This document shows, piece by piece, positions 25,316 to 36,897 of a stretch of 64,000 bases of DNA. This DNA comes from Diphasiastrum complanatum (lineage: Eukaryota > Streptophyta > Lycopodiopsida > Lycopodiales > Lycopodiaceae). The notes beneath the pieces were generated by a model. It did no database searches and was not told where the DNA came from. It worked only from the letters and a program-made list of their open reading frames with translations. Location of the stretch: positions 46,943,079 to 47,007,078 of the forward strand of contig CM055096.1 in assembly GCA_029204225.1 (NCBI GenBank). Reading direction: 5' to 3'. Numbering within the stretch: the first letter of the stretch is position 1; each line of letters opens with the position of its first letter. Both the position numbers and the translations under genes were made by a program.

Positions 25316-25612
25316 CACTTTTGGATGCACTTGCTATGTCAATATAACTCTTGATGATATGACAAAGGAGCTCCATCTTCAAGGAAAGGTATATTTGTTG
25401 GATATAGTGAGGTGAGTAAACCTACAAGGCTTACATTCCTACTACTAATAAGGTGATTATTGGTAGAGATGTCACTTTTGATTAGGGGAACATTCCAAAA
25501 GCGCCTTCAAGTAATGATGATGTGGATGGATCTAACAATCTTGATGTTGATGTTATGGATCCTACTTTAGATGGTGATGATGAAGGACCTTCATCAAATC
25601 TATCATCTTGAG
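25316..25612 (+). pseudogene. Copia integrase C-terminal fragment
   Basis: Plus-strand frames read FGCTCYVNITLDDMTK, then (frame change) YRLYIPTTNKVIIGRDVTF-type sequence and an acidic stretch (SNDDVDGSNNLD). This is the region between integrase and RT in Copia (the GC.CYV..., GYS....YR.Y, RDV.F blocks). One stop and one frameshift. It follows LTR-B4 directly. Confidence 0.55.
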
Positions 25613-25624
25613 TGGTGGAAACAA

Positions 25625-25864
25625 TCAAGATGTTGATGAGATCAAGATTGCTCTCAAGAGGGAGTTTGAGGTGCATGAATCGATCCACCAAGGATCTTCT
25701 CCTTTGAAGCTTGTTGAAGAAAATACGGACGTCATGAGAGAGTTCTCATGTGAACTCTCCTCCTCCTCTTTGCTCATGTTGTAGTAGGCTTCAAAGGGTG
25801 TGTCGTTTTGTGTATCAAGAAGATCGATACAATGCACTTGCACAAGGGAGTATTTGTCTTCCAA
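25625..25864 (-). pseudogene. Possible Copia protease-start fragment, antisense
   Basis: The minus strand reads EDPWWIDSCTSNSLL, which resembles the WWIDSGAS.H protease start of Copia with the active Gly changed to Cys. Upstream residues are acidic. Short and degenerate, opposite in strand to the fragment next to it. Confidence 0.3.
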
Positions 25865-26192
25865 AATTCATCTTTCCTTTTACCATTATCCTTGAATTAG
25901 CTTGAATAAACAATTCAAAGAAATTATTTTAGTTGTAACTAACAAAGTGGAAACCCCACTTTCAATACTTGTCAAAAATGTATCATTCTATCTTCATGAG
26001 CCTATCTTAACCAATGGTTGTATCTAGTATTGGTTTCTCAAATTATTTATTTTGTCAATTTTGTCAATTTTGTGCTTGATTTGAACACTAATTTATGAAG
26101 TGAAAACTTGTGTGAAAATTTGTAAAAGTTATCTATGTTGAGTTAGGGGGTATCTTGACTTTTTTATGTCAAGCCACATGTTCTTAATATCT

Positions 26193-26239
<47 letters not shown>

Positions 26240-26360
26240 TGTATATCTGAAAATTCAGATACTATGAAGACCTGGTTTTTGGTCGTTTGATCTATGTCGT
26301 GATCTCAAGTATCAACTCTATATCAACAATCGCTCATTTACTTATATAGCAGTTGGATGC
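25865..26360. other. Non-coding stretch with (AT)n(AC)n
   Basis: AT-rich. A compound microsatellite at about 26195-26240. The phrase GTTATCTATGTTGAGTTAGGGG.. near 26130 recurs in variant form near 31470, so both regions may be tails of related Copia copies. Confidence 0.45.
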
Positions 26361-26364
26361 AAAT

Positions 26365-26815
26365 TGGTAGTACATTTCACTTTTTGGGAATTTTATTACT
26401 CATAATTGTTTTGAGTCCACATTAAAAATGACATAACATTTTAGTGGTAAGTCCAATTTCAGCAAAGTTTGGTGCATTAGAAAGTGCTTTTACGAGCGCT
26501 TTCCAATGATATGTTAGATGACATACTTTCAAGCTACGGTTAAAAAGTTATGGCAAGTCAAAAGTATGGGGATTTATTAATCATAATTTTTTTGAGTCCA
26601 TATTAAAAATGACAATTTTTAGGGGCAAGTCCAATTTCAGCGGAGTTTGGTGCGTTAGAAAGCACTTGACGAGCGCACTCCAATGATATGTTACATGACA
26701 TACTTTCAAAATACGGTTAAAAAGTTATTGCAAGTCAATAATATTAGTTGAAAATAGTGTATAATTATACAAAAGTGCATTTCTACCCAAAAAAGAGTAG
26801 TGTCCTTGAAAGTCC
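26365..26815 (-). repeat. Dispersed repeat A, inverted copy
   Basis: Reverse complement of the repeat at 297-750, again with two tandem units and both flanking segments. Confidence 0.65.
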
Positions 26816-27600
26816 ATGTTGTAACACCAAACCATGCTTTTAGCCAGCTAGACATGTTGCATTTCGATCTTCCTCAGTACTATCAATTTCGATTGAATGG
26901 TGTTAAGGTACGTTATGCCATATGAAAATTTTCATTTTTTCTATTCCTTAGTGATTAAGTTTTACAAGATAAATGAACTTAAACACTTTCTCATGTGCAA
27001 GTAAGAGCAAGGCAAGAAGAGCATATAAAATGCAAAGACATAGGACCATCCATCAAAATTGAAGATCGATAGAATTTGAACAATGTGATTTTGTATTATG
27101 TCGTATAATTTTTTGTATACATCATGTTTGATAGTATATGAACCGCTCAACTTGAGTATCATTGTTCAAGCTGAGGGTATTCTATGATCTCCAAATCCAT
27201 TTCTCCGAATGGAAGTAACTTTGGTGGAGAAGACTCTATAATTGCAGTTGGATATGAAATTGTGATCACAAGTTTTACTGCCAAAAATGCATTATCTCCA
27301 CTGGGGAGACCTTCGGACAAGAGACTGCAAAAAATAAAAACACAAGCACATGTTATTAATCAAGAATAAGTTATTGATAATTATGAATATCGGATTGTGA
27401 TTGTTGATTAATAGATTACCTCAAGCAGATTCAGCAGCTTATCGTGTTGTGCAAACCAATTAGAAAATGATTTGGCATTGTATATCGTATACCACCCACA
27501 GCTAATAGAGTCAGTCTGTTGGGAGGACTGTAGTGTTCAAATATGTACGATAGTTATAAAACCGAATTTTGTCAAAAAAAAAAAAAAAAAGATGGAAATA
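26816..27600. other. Intergenic, nothing assigned
   Basis: No supported frame. A run of 17 A at about 27572-27588 could be the tail of a decayed retroposed copy, but nothing recognisable precedes it. Confidence 0.4.
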
Positions 27601-27639
27601 TCGGATCAACGCGCACGAGATGAAATGGAAATCTACAAA

Positions 27640-28572
27640 CGATACAAGCACACGTGCGTCGAACCGATATCAAATAAATTTTACCTGTGCATCAACCATT
27701 TAAAGCTTTGTATAGGCTTTTGCACTTGGCACTGGAAAGAGTTCCAATATGTGAAAAATGCAAAAATAAGCTTGGTAGAAGCCAAAAATCTTGTATATAG
27801 GATAAACACACATGTGTGGAGTCTGTTCCCACGTGTGAAAATAGTGTACTTGTCATGTACCATAATCATATAGGTTGTACATATGATTTAATTCAAGTTC
27901 TAGTGGCTAAAATGGCCAAAAACTAGTTTTCTAGAGATATGACACATGGCACCAATCTAATGATTACATGAGCCAAATATTTTGAATAGGTGTCACATCC
28001 CATGTGTAGAGGATAGCTCACACGTGTGGAAATAGCTGAAGTAAGCGAGTTTTTGCTTCTAGAAGATTTCCATGAAGATCTCCATATAGTAGAAATATAG
28101 ACCAAAAATGCCCAAAATGAAAAGTTTTGATCCAAGTGTCAAATTGCATGATGGTGACAAGGCATCCTCACACGTGCGAGATCTGATGCATGATCAGTAC
28201 CTCGAGCTCCAAGAAGTGTATATATAGAGGCTTATTTGGCCATAATCAATGTGAGACACCAATCTTGGTTTTGGAAGCAATTTTGAGTGATTCTCTCCAT
28301 TTGTCTACATTTGTTTTGATTGTTTTGAGGTTCTATCAATGTGTACTTGATTTTCAGGTTGGATTCCGTACTCAACAGTGTTTCACACGTGTGAAACCAG
28401 AAAGTACACCTACCTTCAATTAATGATTGTTCTTGTTAGGATTTTGTGTCTAGAATTGATCTAGATTGATCTCAATCTCAAGTAGATTGATAGATCAAGT
28501 AATCTGACAACCAATCCCTTTTGAGGATCAGATTAGGATCCACTCTTGGTCCTTTTTGTACTTTTTGCACAT
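27640..28572 (+). repeat. 5' LTR of Copia-C (start approximate)
   Basis: It ends TTTTTGCACA right before TGGTATCGAGCC. TATA-like GTGTATATATAGAGG at about 28216. Palindromes of CACACGTGTG type recur (28019, 28383, with variants at 27812, 27830 and 28149). No 3' LTR is present for comparison, so the left border is a guess. Confidence 0.5.
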
Positions 28573-28585
28573 GGTATCGAGCCAA
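28573..28585 (+). other. Primer-binding site of Copia-C
   Basis: TGGTATCGAGCC, a one-base variant of the plant initiator tRNA-Met site. A leader of about 590 bases follows, with another TTCACACGTGTGA at 28743. Confidence 0.7.
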
Positions 28586-29173
28586 GTACAAGAGGTTTTG
28601 CTGAAATTGATAGGGTTAATCCAAATCAAAGCCAAAATTAGCAGTTTTTAGGAAACTAGTCAAATTTTGTGTAGCGAGTTGGATTTGATAGCTATCCTCA
28701 AAATTTTTGGTCTAGATCTTGTTGTGGGCTGTAGGAACCCTTTTCACACGTGTGAGGCCGTACAGCTCTAGATTTGACTAAGAAATTTCAAAAATTTGTA
28801 CAATTTGACTCACATACCCAATTTGAGTGGTTTTTGGTGCAAAATCAAGCATTTTCTATAGCAAATCTAATCCCTTGATTAGTTCTTGGATTAGGTAAGC
28901 CAAAAAAATTAAAATTGAAGCTTGAACTAGGTGCATTAATTGATCTTCTCTGATTTTTTGAGTGTATGTTGAGGTTGAAGAGAGAAATTGCTAAAAATCA
29001 TAGATTAAGGAGTGATTTTGCAAGTTTGAGACTAGAATCTAAATTTTCATCATTCTAGATTGGTTCATGAGTGATAGGGTTGAGTCTATAAGCTTTCTAA
29101 ATTGCTAGAAGACTTTAGGTTCAGATCTCTTAGAGAAACCACAAGAGTTTCTAGTGCTTTTTCACATTCAAAA

Positions 29174-31110
29174 ATGGCATCAATGGGTGGTTTTTTGCGT
29201 GAAGCTAGTGAAAGACTTACATCCACTAATTATGCTTCATGGATAGTTCGAATGGAGTCCTTGCTTGTACTTCATGATCTTTATGACATAGTACTTGAGG
29301 TGGAAGTAGAACCTCAAGGAGGAGTTGAATTGGCTAAGTACAAAAAGAGATGTAGAGTTGCATTACATTGCATAAAAATGAATGTAAGTAATGAACTTTT
29401 GAAAGAAATCTCATCTTGTACCACATCCAAAGAGGCATGAGATTCATTAAAAGCCATTTATGGATCCAAGAACACTTCAAGGATACTCATGCTTAGGAAT
29501 CAAATCCTTAAAAGCATGAAAGGAAGTAGTGAAAGTGCCCAAAATTATGTCTTTAGGATCAAATCTTTGAATAAGGAGTTGTCTTCTATAGATGATAAAA
29601 TCAAAGATGATGAATTAGTTCGAATCATTTTGAATGGATTAGGAGATGATTATTCCAATCTTGTTCAAACCTTTGATATTCAAGATTCACTTCCTAGTAT
29701 TGAAAAACTTCAAAGTGTGCTTGTTAGTGAGGAGAGTAGAATGCTTCAAGTCAAAAGTAGGATGAGTTCCTTATCTTTGAATGATGGTGATGAAAAAGCT
29801 AACTTTTCTTTGAAAGGCAAGAAGAAGAAGTTTCCATCCAAGAAGACTCAAGACATGGAGATGGAGAACAAAGATGGAGCATCAAGTTCCAAAGGCAAGA
29901 GCAAGAAGGACAAGAAGAAGCTAAAGTGTTTCTTTTGTGGAAAAAAGGGACATTTTGCCTCCGAGTGCTACAAGAAGAAGAATGCCCAAGAGAAGGACAA
30001 TCAAGGCAATCTTGTGCTTGAGGAGGAGGAAGAAGTCAATCTATCTTTGATGGTATCCTCACCACAAACATCTAATCAAGACACTTGGTGGATTGATAGT
30101 ATGGCAAGCTCTCACATGACTCACCAAAAAGGCTACTTTTCTAATCTACTTTCGTACAATAGTTCTAAGAGATTTATCTTCACTGCAAGTGATCAAGAAT
30201 GTGAGATTGTAGGTGTTGGATCCATTCCTTTATGTCTAGGAACATCTAAAAAAATAGATATAGACAATGTTCTTTATGTACCTTCAATTACAAAGAACTT
30301 GTTTAGTGTAGGACAACTTATGGATAGTGGATTAGATGTACATTTCAAGCATGGAGCATGTTCTATCTTGAAAGATGAAAAATGTATTGCTAGTGGTTTC
30401 AAGCAAGGGAGGTTATTCAAATTGGATGCTAATGTGATGGTTGGAAGTGTGAACATGGCAAGGGAGGAGCTCACTCAAGTGGAATTATGGCACAAAAGGT
30501 TAGGCCATCGTAACTACAAAACTATGGAGACCATGGTGACAAAGGAGCTAGCAAAAGGACTTCCCAAAACCATATCCAAGTGTGGCAAGCTTTGTGAAGC
30601 TTGTGGACTCTCCAAATCTCATAAGCTTCCTCTTGACCTTATACACTCGGATGTTCATTCATTTTCACATGAATCAAATGGTGGAGTTCTTATGTATGTC
30701 ACTTTTTGATGATAAATCAAGATACTCTTGGGTTTATCTCCTGTCTAAGAAAAGTGAAGTTTTTGAGTCCTTTGTAAAGTTCAAAACTCTTGTGAAAAAG
30801 CAACTTAATACTAGCTTAAAAGTATTAAGAAGTGATAATGGAAGGGAGTACATCTCCAATAGGATGAAAGAGTTTCGTGAAACTAATGGCATTAGAAGAG
30901 AGTTTACTTGCACATATACTCCACAACAAAATGGAGTAGCTAAGAGAAAGAATAGGACACTATGTGAGTGTGCTAAAGCTATGAGATTAGATGCATCACT
31001 TCCTATTTCATTTTGGGGAGAAGCTATTTTATGTGCAAACTTTCTATGTAATAGAATGACTAATAATGCCATTAAAGAACCTCTTCCAAATCTCATTTCG
31101 CATAGAGCTC
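29174..31110 (+). pseudogene. Copia-C gag-pol, partial
   Basis: ATG 29174 (MASMGGFL). Gag: LTSTNYASWIVRME and YGSKNTSR, with one TGA at 29438 replacing the Trp expected in EAWDSL. It is then open for 406 codons: lysine-rich stretch, intact zinc knuckle CFFCGKKGHFASEC (about 29928), protease WWIDSMASSHMT (the DSG Gly is Met), GAG-pre-integrase LWHKRLGH, CEACGLSKSHK. A frameshift near 30700 enters integrase: VLRSDNGREY, PQQNGVAKRKN (catalytic Glu replaced by Lys), FWGEAI. It ends at about 31100, so RT and RNase H are absent. It is the best preserved Copia gag here. Confidence 0.85.
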
Positions 31111-31600
31111 AAAGGGACGTGTTGAACATCAATCAAATGTTTGTTTGCTTTCATACTTTTTTTAGTAGACATTGTAGGTAAAGCATCTATACCAAAGATG
31201 GTATCTTCAACTATTACAAGCGAAACACAAAAACCAATGGCATTAAGCACTACAAAACTTCCTCAAAAAATAGACTTATTTTTTCCATTGCAGAACATAT
31301 GAGCAATACATAACCAAATACATATGTCTAATTAATTTTTCTTCTCTTGGCATGCCATATGTGTCTTGCAAATTGCTATCCATCCTAAACAATCTAAGCC
31401 ACTGCATCTTTTTCTCTTCAGGTACTACCACTATTGCTATTTGGTACAATTTTTGTGAAAAATGCAAAAAGGTTATCTATGTTAGTTGTAGGGGTCTTAC
31501 ACTTTTCTATGTCAAGCATCTTGGTGTAGAACATTGATAGGGTCAAGATTTACATAGAAGGCAAATTGGTGAAATCCACATGTAAAGCCTCTATTGATCC
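31111..31600. other. Non-coding stretch after Copia-C
   Basis: Follows the truncation of Copia-C. No LTR, no RT. A short frame (ASIPKMVSSTITSETQ) has no clear family. Confidence 0.4.
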
Positions 31601-32060
31601 AAAGTAGTGTAAGTGGTAGAACTCGAACTAGATAGGTTGTATAGTTGTTATTGGATGTGTGACAAATCAAAGTTCAAGAAGTCCAATAGAATTAAGAGGT
31701 GGAAGTATCAATGATCCAATAGGATTTGTGTTATGCTTGAGAATGATCCAATAGAATCAAGAGGTGGATGCATCATTGGTCCAATAGAACCAAGAGGTGA
31801 TAGAAATGAGGTCCAATAGTTTTTGAGGGTGAACTACCTCGTGGATCTACTAGTCTTGTTGTACTTCTCATTTTATTCTAAATAATTTGAAAATTAGTCA
31901 AGTTTTTGAGTCTAAGTGTTTACTTGCTTTCTCTCTCTACCCGAGAGCTATTGATTGCATTCTCTCTCTACCCAAGAGTTGGCCTTTTCCATAGTTATTT
32001 TGAGAGAGCACTTCCCACACATGTGTATGTACTTTGGTTTTGAATTAATGCATGGTAATG
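31600..32060 (+). repeat. LTR-like remnant, type D, with short repeats
   Basis: Repeats of GTCCAATAGAA..AAGAGGTG at 31681, 31746, 31780 and 31812, then CTCTCTACCCGAGAG and CTCTCTACCCAAGAG (31935-31980). Related to 16030-16400. No coding part attached. Confidence 0.35.
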
Positions 32061-34010
32061 TATTTTTGCCTTTGAGAGTGAGATAGATCTTGAAATCTCA
32101 ATCTAATTTTGATCATTATGCATCCACACAAGATAGGAGATCTAAATCACACTTAGTGGACACTCCACGCGTGTGAAATTCACAATTTTTTCATAGCAAC
32201 AATTGATCATCTTGATTCAAATTGAATCAACCATGGCACATCGAATCATGTCTTTCCGAACTGTGGATATAATATAAATAGATTCTGCACAAAACAAGCA
32301 AACAAATAACTATTTGAAGCATAAATTGTTCTCACATGCAAAACCAAATCATGTTCTCCTACCTTGGCCATACCATACTCCTTGGATGTCTTTATCAATC
32401 AAAGCTTCCTTATCTTTTTTTCCTAAATTTGATAGTGAGCTGGGCAGTCCTTATAAACTTGTCGCATGCATAAAAGGTAGCCAAAGTAGTGTGCACTAGA
32501 ATTCAGTATTGTTCTTTGGTCTTTGGTCCCCACAAGGTTGAATGGACGTCCAATTTATTACGTGGTGTAAACACATGCTTGATGTCAAAATGTTTTGCAA
32601 AACTCTTTGAAAATTCACATATGATAAAAGAAACAATAATCTTCGAGTGATAGTGACACATTACAAGCAAGTGTAGAGACAAAGAATCTATTCAAGCTTT
32701 TCTATAAGCCAATTTGATTATAAAGTGAGAGATTGTACATTGTAACAATCTTTCAACAAAAAATATGATGAAAACAATAACAATCTTACGATAGTAGTCA
32801 CTTTACCTTATCAATTGCATCCAACCAAACTCCAAACCCATTAACATCATGTCAATCATTGCAAAACTCTACATAATGCATCTTCAATTTAAACAAAAAA
32901 AAATATGTACTTCAATTGCAATTTAAATAAGCATATCATTTTGGCTTGTCCAATCACCATCAAATAGATCTTGTATAATTAGCTCATGACATACTCAAGT
33001 AGCAAAAAGGTGTTACCGAGTGTTCTGTAAAAGGCTAAATAGTCATACCAAAATGTTGTTATCAACACATTGATGATAATAGCTTGTTATAATGTAGTTC
33101 CTCTCGTTCATTGATATAATTTTGTTATCATGAAATTGTGAAGAAAAAATATCATCCTAGTAATGTATCTTTTCATATAAGGACATTTCATATATATGCA
33201 TGGCACTAATCTAGTCCATCATGATTCATACTTATAACTTTTAGCAACATCTTATGGCATTAATCTTATCCATCAAGTAATCACCCACATTTTCTTCCCA
33301 AGCATCAAGGGACATTCTAATATCTTTTTGCACTAATCTTGCCAAGCACGTCATTGCACTTATATTGTTGTAATGAATCACTAAGGATCAGAAATGTTGA
33401 GCGAGCTGACATGAAGAATTTTGTTCAAGTAACCTCTATCCAATGGACTTTCCACTAGAAATCTGGCTATAAAATACTCTTGCTCATCTTTTACACAAGG
33501 GAAGCATTATCCAACGACCTTTCCACGAGAGAATCCAGCCATAAGATACGGTGAGGGTTTCGTGGCTGGATGACCGAATGGAGAGGTAACTTGATAATCC
33601 ATTTTCCCATATGTAAAAAGCTATGAAGATGGTAATGAGAGAATACAATAACATGATTTACTGGCATACTTCAAAAGTGTATTTATGTCCATAACATTGT
33701 TGGTGTGAAAGACTCAAATTGTGTCCAAGCAGCCCAAAATAACATTCAACTTTGCCTTCATAATCTCAAGGACATCAATGCATTTGAGTTACCTCACATG
33801 TGGACGACCGTGTGATTAAGTTCTTTGAAATCATAAACGAGCATCAGCTTCACATTAAAACAAAAACATAAATGCTCTGACCATAAAAAAAAATAGCTTC
33901 TGTAGTAGATGAAGCTGCAGATGAGATTTGCATCGCCCGCTTTCCATGTCTAAAATAAATAAATATAAATCCACGATGTTTGGAAATCACAACATGTGCA
34001 TGTGGCATGA
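32060..34010. other. Downstream region of the permease gene, no gene seen
   Basis: AT-rich. It includes the likely 3' untranslated part just below 34013, though I cannot place a polyadenylation signal. A diverged direct duplication lies at about 33428-33470 and 33512-33552 (ATCCAACGACCTTTCCACGAGAG type). No supported frame on either strand. Confidence 0.4.
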
Positions 34011-34012
34011 AA

Positions 34013-34401
34013 TCAAGCAGAGCTTTTAGTCATGGTGGCCAATGGGTGAAGCTTAGCTTTCTGGCTCGCTTGCGAGCTATCTTCAAATCCATCTTGTATG
34101 ACTATGCCATACCTTGGTGGATGATCTAAAAGTTTGTTTTCCTCTTGGCTTTCAGTTACTTCTTCGTCATGCTCATCTATGTGAAGCACTGGATGCTCAC
34201 TGCTTGCTTTTTGAAATGCTTGTCCAAAGTGTTCCAATGGTGCCTTAAACTCCTTTTCTATAACAGAATCTATTCGTTGCTGCATTTTGTCAATGTTTTT
34301 TTGCACTCTCATCATTCTATATTGTACTACCTCCTCAGCCTGGGTGCCAAACTGTGATACTAGCTCCTTCAACATGTATGTGAAAATGGCAACTACAGCT
34401 C
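34013..34401 (-). CDS. Permease exon 9 and C-terminal tail
   Basis: Acceptor GATAACAG|GAGCTG. Completes TM12 (GAVVAIFTYML), then a soluble tail of about 115 residues: a heptad-like helix (EEVVQYRMMRVQKNIDKM), an acidic stretch (HIDEHDEEVTESQEE), and PPRYGIVIQDGF. TGA-type stop at 34013-34015. I do not know the role of the tail. Confidence 0.85.
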
Positions 34402-36848
34402 CTGTTATCCGTCCAAAAGAAGATTTCTGAGGCTCTTGTAATCTGTTAATTTTCTCAGCAGTAAATAATGCAAGAAAATTTTAATCAAGTACAGCTATTG
34501 TCAACATAACTTCTTGCAAGATCAAATCATGAAGCATGGCAGTGGTAAACAAGGTTGCAGTTTGCGTTCCGGAATACGATCCGGGATTTCAACATTGGGG
34601 TTTCCCGGAACGCAAATTTTATTTTTTTTTGTATAGTTGCCAATATGGGTATCATGTGAAAGGATATCAAAAAAACAATTGTTATGCAGATCTGTTGCTT
34701 GGTTTCAGATGGCTGCAGGCTACATTGATTAGAAATCTGGACATCAGTAGATGATTTAAGAAAACTGGCTGCATTTTCATATGGTTTCAGAAATTTGGAC
34801 ATCAGTAGATGGTTTCAGCTATTCCAAAAGAAGTATACAATTCCCGCCAGTCTAAGGAAGGCTCTTTCTAACTCTTTCTATCGTTTTCTAACAGAAAACG
34901 CAGTAGATCTGCAAACCATTGGCATCAGAATACCATTCAAAACTGATTTCTGATATCTATTGGAAAAGCATGTCCACCATTCAATTACGATTAGTTAGTA
35001 TTAAACTCAAAAAAAAAAAAAAAATGGCCATTACTCCTTTTTCCACAACAAAAAAAAAAAAAAAAAGTTTTGCGATCCAGGTCGCAGATCGCTGACGTTC
35101 CGGATCGCACGATCCGAAACGTTTTTGCAGCGGATCGCGATCCGCTGCAACTCAGGTGGTAAAGCCTGGAAAATGGATAAATTCATATGAAGATGAGAAC
35201 AAATATCACAATCAAATGACAGTAAGGGTATAAGAATTACAACGTTGCTTGTCATTGAAAATGGTGTAGGACTTGCTTTCAGTCAATCCTATAGAAATAC
35301 TGTCTAGAACCTGACTTGCCCTGAGTTTGCAGCAACACTTCTTTAAGAATAATGTGTCATTCAATACTTTGGTATATCTGACTTCCTTCTGACTGAATCT
35401 CTTTGGTTTATTTGTTTGCAGTTTTATGCGTAGAAAGAGAGCAAGTACCTATCAGGCCAATGGCTTGAGAGTGATCAGACGCAAAATAGATCATGCTAAT
35501 GCACAGTCCAATTGGTATGACGGTCAAAGCTGCAGCGTTCACCATTTCATGCAAAATCTGTCAGCTATCTATCTGAAGAAGACACTAAACCCACAAAGCA
35601 GCAGTCTTTAAAATCGAATTTACATATCAGAACAAATAACAAATCACTCACTAGATCTTGCAGAGCCATTTTCTATCCTCACAGATTATGTTCATTTATG
35701 GGTTAACTAGTGCAACTGATGTTTTGTCTATCAAAATCCTTCTGCCATAGACAACTCATGCGTTTGCTATCTATCAACAACCAGCTTACAGAAAAGGTTT
35801 GCCTTAGTTTCAAACGGCACTTTTTGAATGAAGATTCCCGACATAGAGACCACAGACGACGTAATACCCAGATTCCTGTTGTTCATAGCATTACCGACAT
35901 GAGGAGACGCATCTCAGCGTGAGAATGTGCTCTTAAGTGGAATGATGTGCCCTGTCTTTCTGATCACTACTATTTGGAGATTAGACCCATAGAGCTTAGC
36001 CATAATATGCCCAATCCTGACGGTGTGATAGTTTTCTAGCCTCATGAGATCACTCGTGGATGGGATATATGAGATCGGCACACTAGGAGGAAGGGAATCC
36101 AATAGTGACCATAGTATTAAGGAGAGTGGCTACAACAAGGGATAAGATGTCAGCAGCATGTATGAGAAGCTCAGCTTTGAGGTTTCTTGTATCCCTAGCG
36201 CCGTTACATTTGAGCTAGTCAATGGCATCACAAACCATATGTGTTCTGAATAGAGAAAACTTTCTAGGTCTAGAGAGAAGAGTGATAGTTGAAGTAGGTA
36301 TCATGTAGAGAGTGGCAACATATTGGGTCCAAGTATAAAGTTCGGTTAAGTGAGGTGGAAGTGCCCAGGGAAGGAATTTTTGACAAAGGACCTAGAGGAA
36401 GAGTTGTATAAGAGGTCAAGAAGTCTCTTAAAAATTAGCTTCCAAATAGGCTCCCTTCTTGCGGTGAAGTAGGGAGAGGTATTGTTTTTTGATATCAGGG
36501 AGGAGTGGAGAGAAGGCTCAAGTGTGGATGACCTGGAGATGAAATTGCCTGCATTCATCATCATACCCAATGTTGCGTGGAGTTACAAGCTAAGATTCAC
36601 TAGCTATGCTAGAAAGCCAACAACTGGTAGGAACTGCCTAGAGTTTGTCTAGGGGGCAGCAGCCATAGGATAATTTGTGATGGCTCTCTTAGCGATCATC
36701 AAAGGCCAAGTACTTCTCAAATGGCTGCAGAAAGTACTCTTCCAAGTGACAAGGTGGTCTGTGGAGGTAGCAGCAGAGGAGAGTCCATGGTAGGATGAGG
36801 GCTGGCAGAGCAATTGCATCAGTAGAGGAGGGTCCTGTCCCAATGTGA

Positions 36849-36897
<49 letters not shown>

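Noticed and set aside
27572-27588. SINE or processed pseudogene tail
   Set aside because: A run of 17 A alone. No promoter boxes or gene-like sequence upstream and no flanking duplication.
31680-31815. CRISPR-like spaced repeats
   Set aside because: Imperfect, variable spacing, eukaryotic setting; part of an LTR-like remnant.
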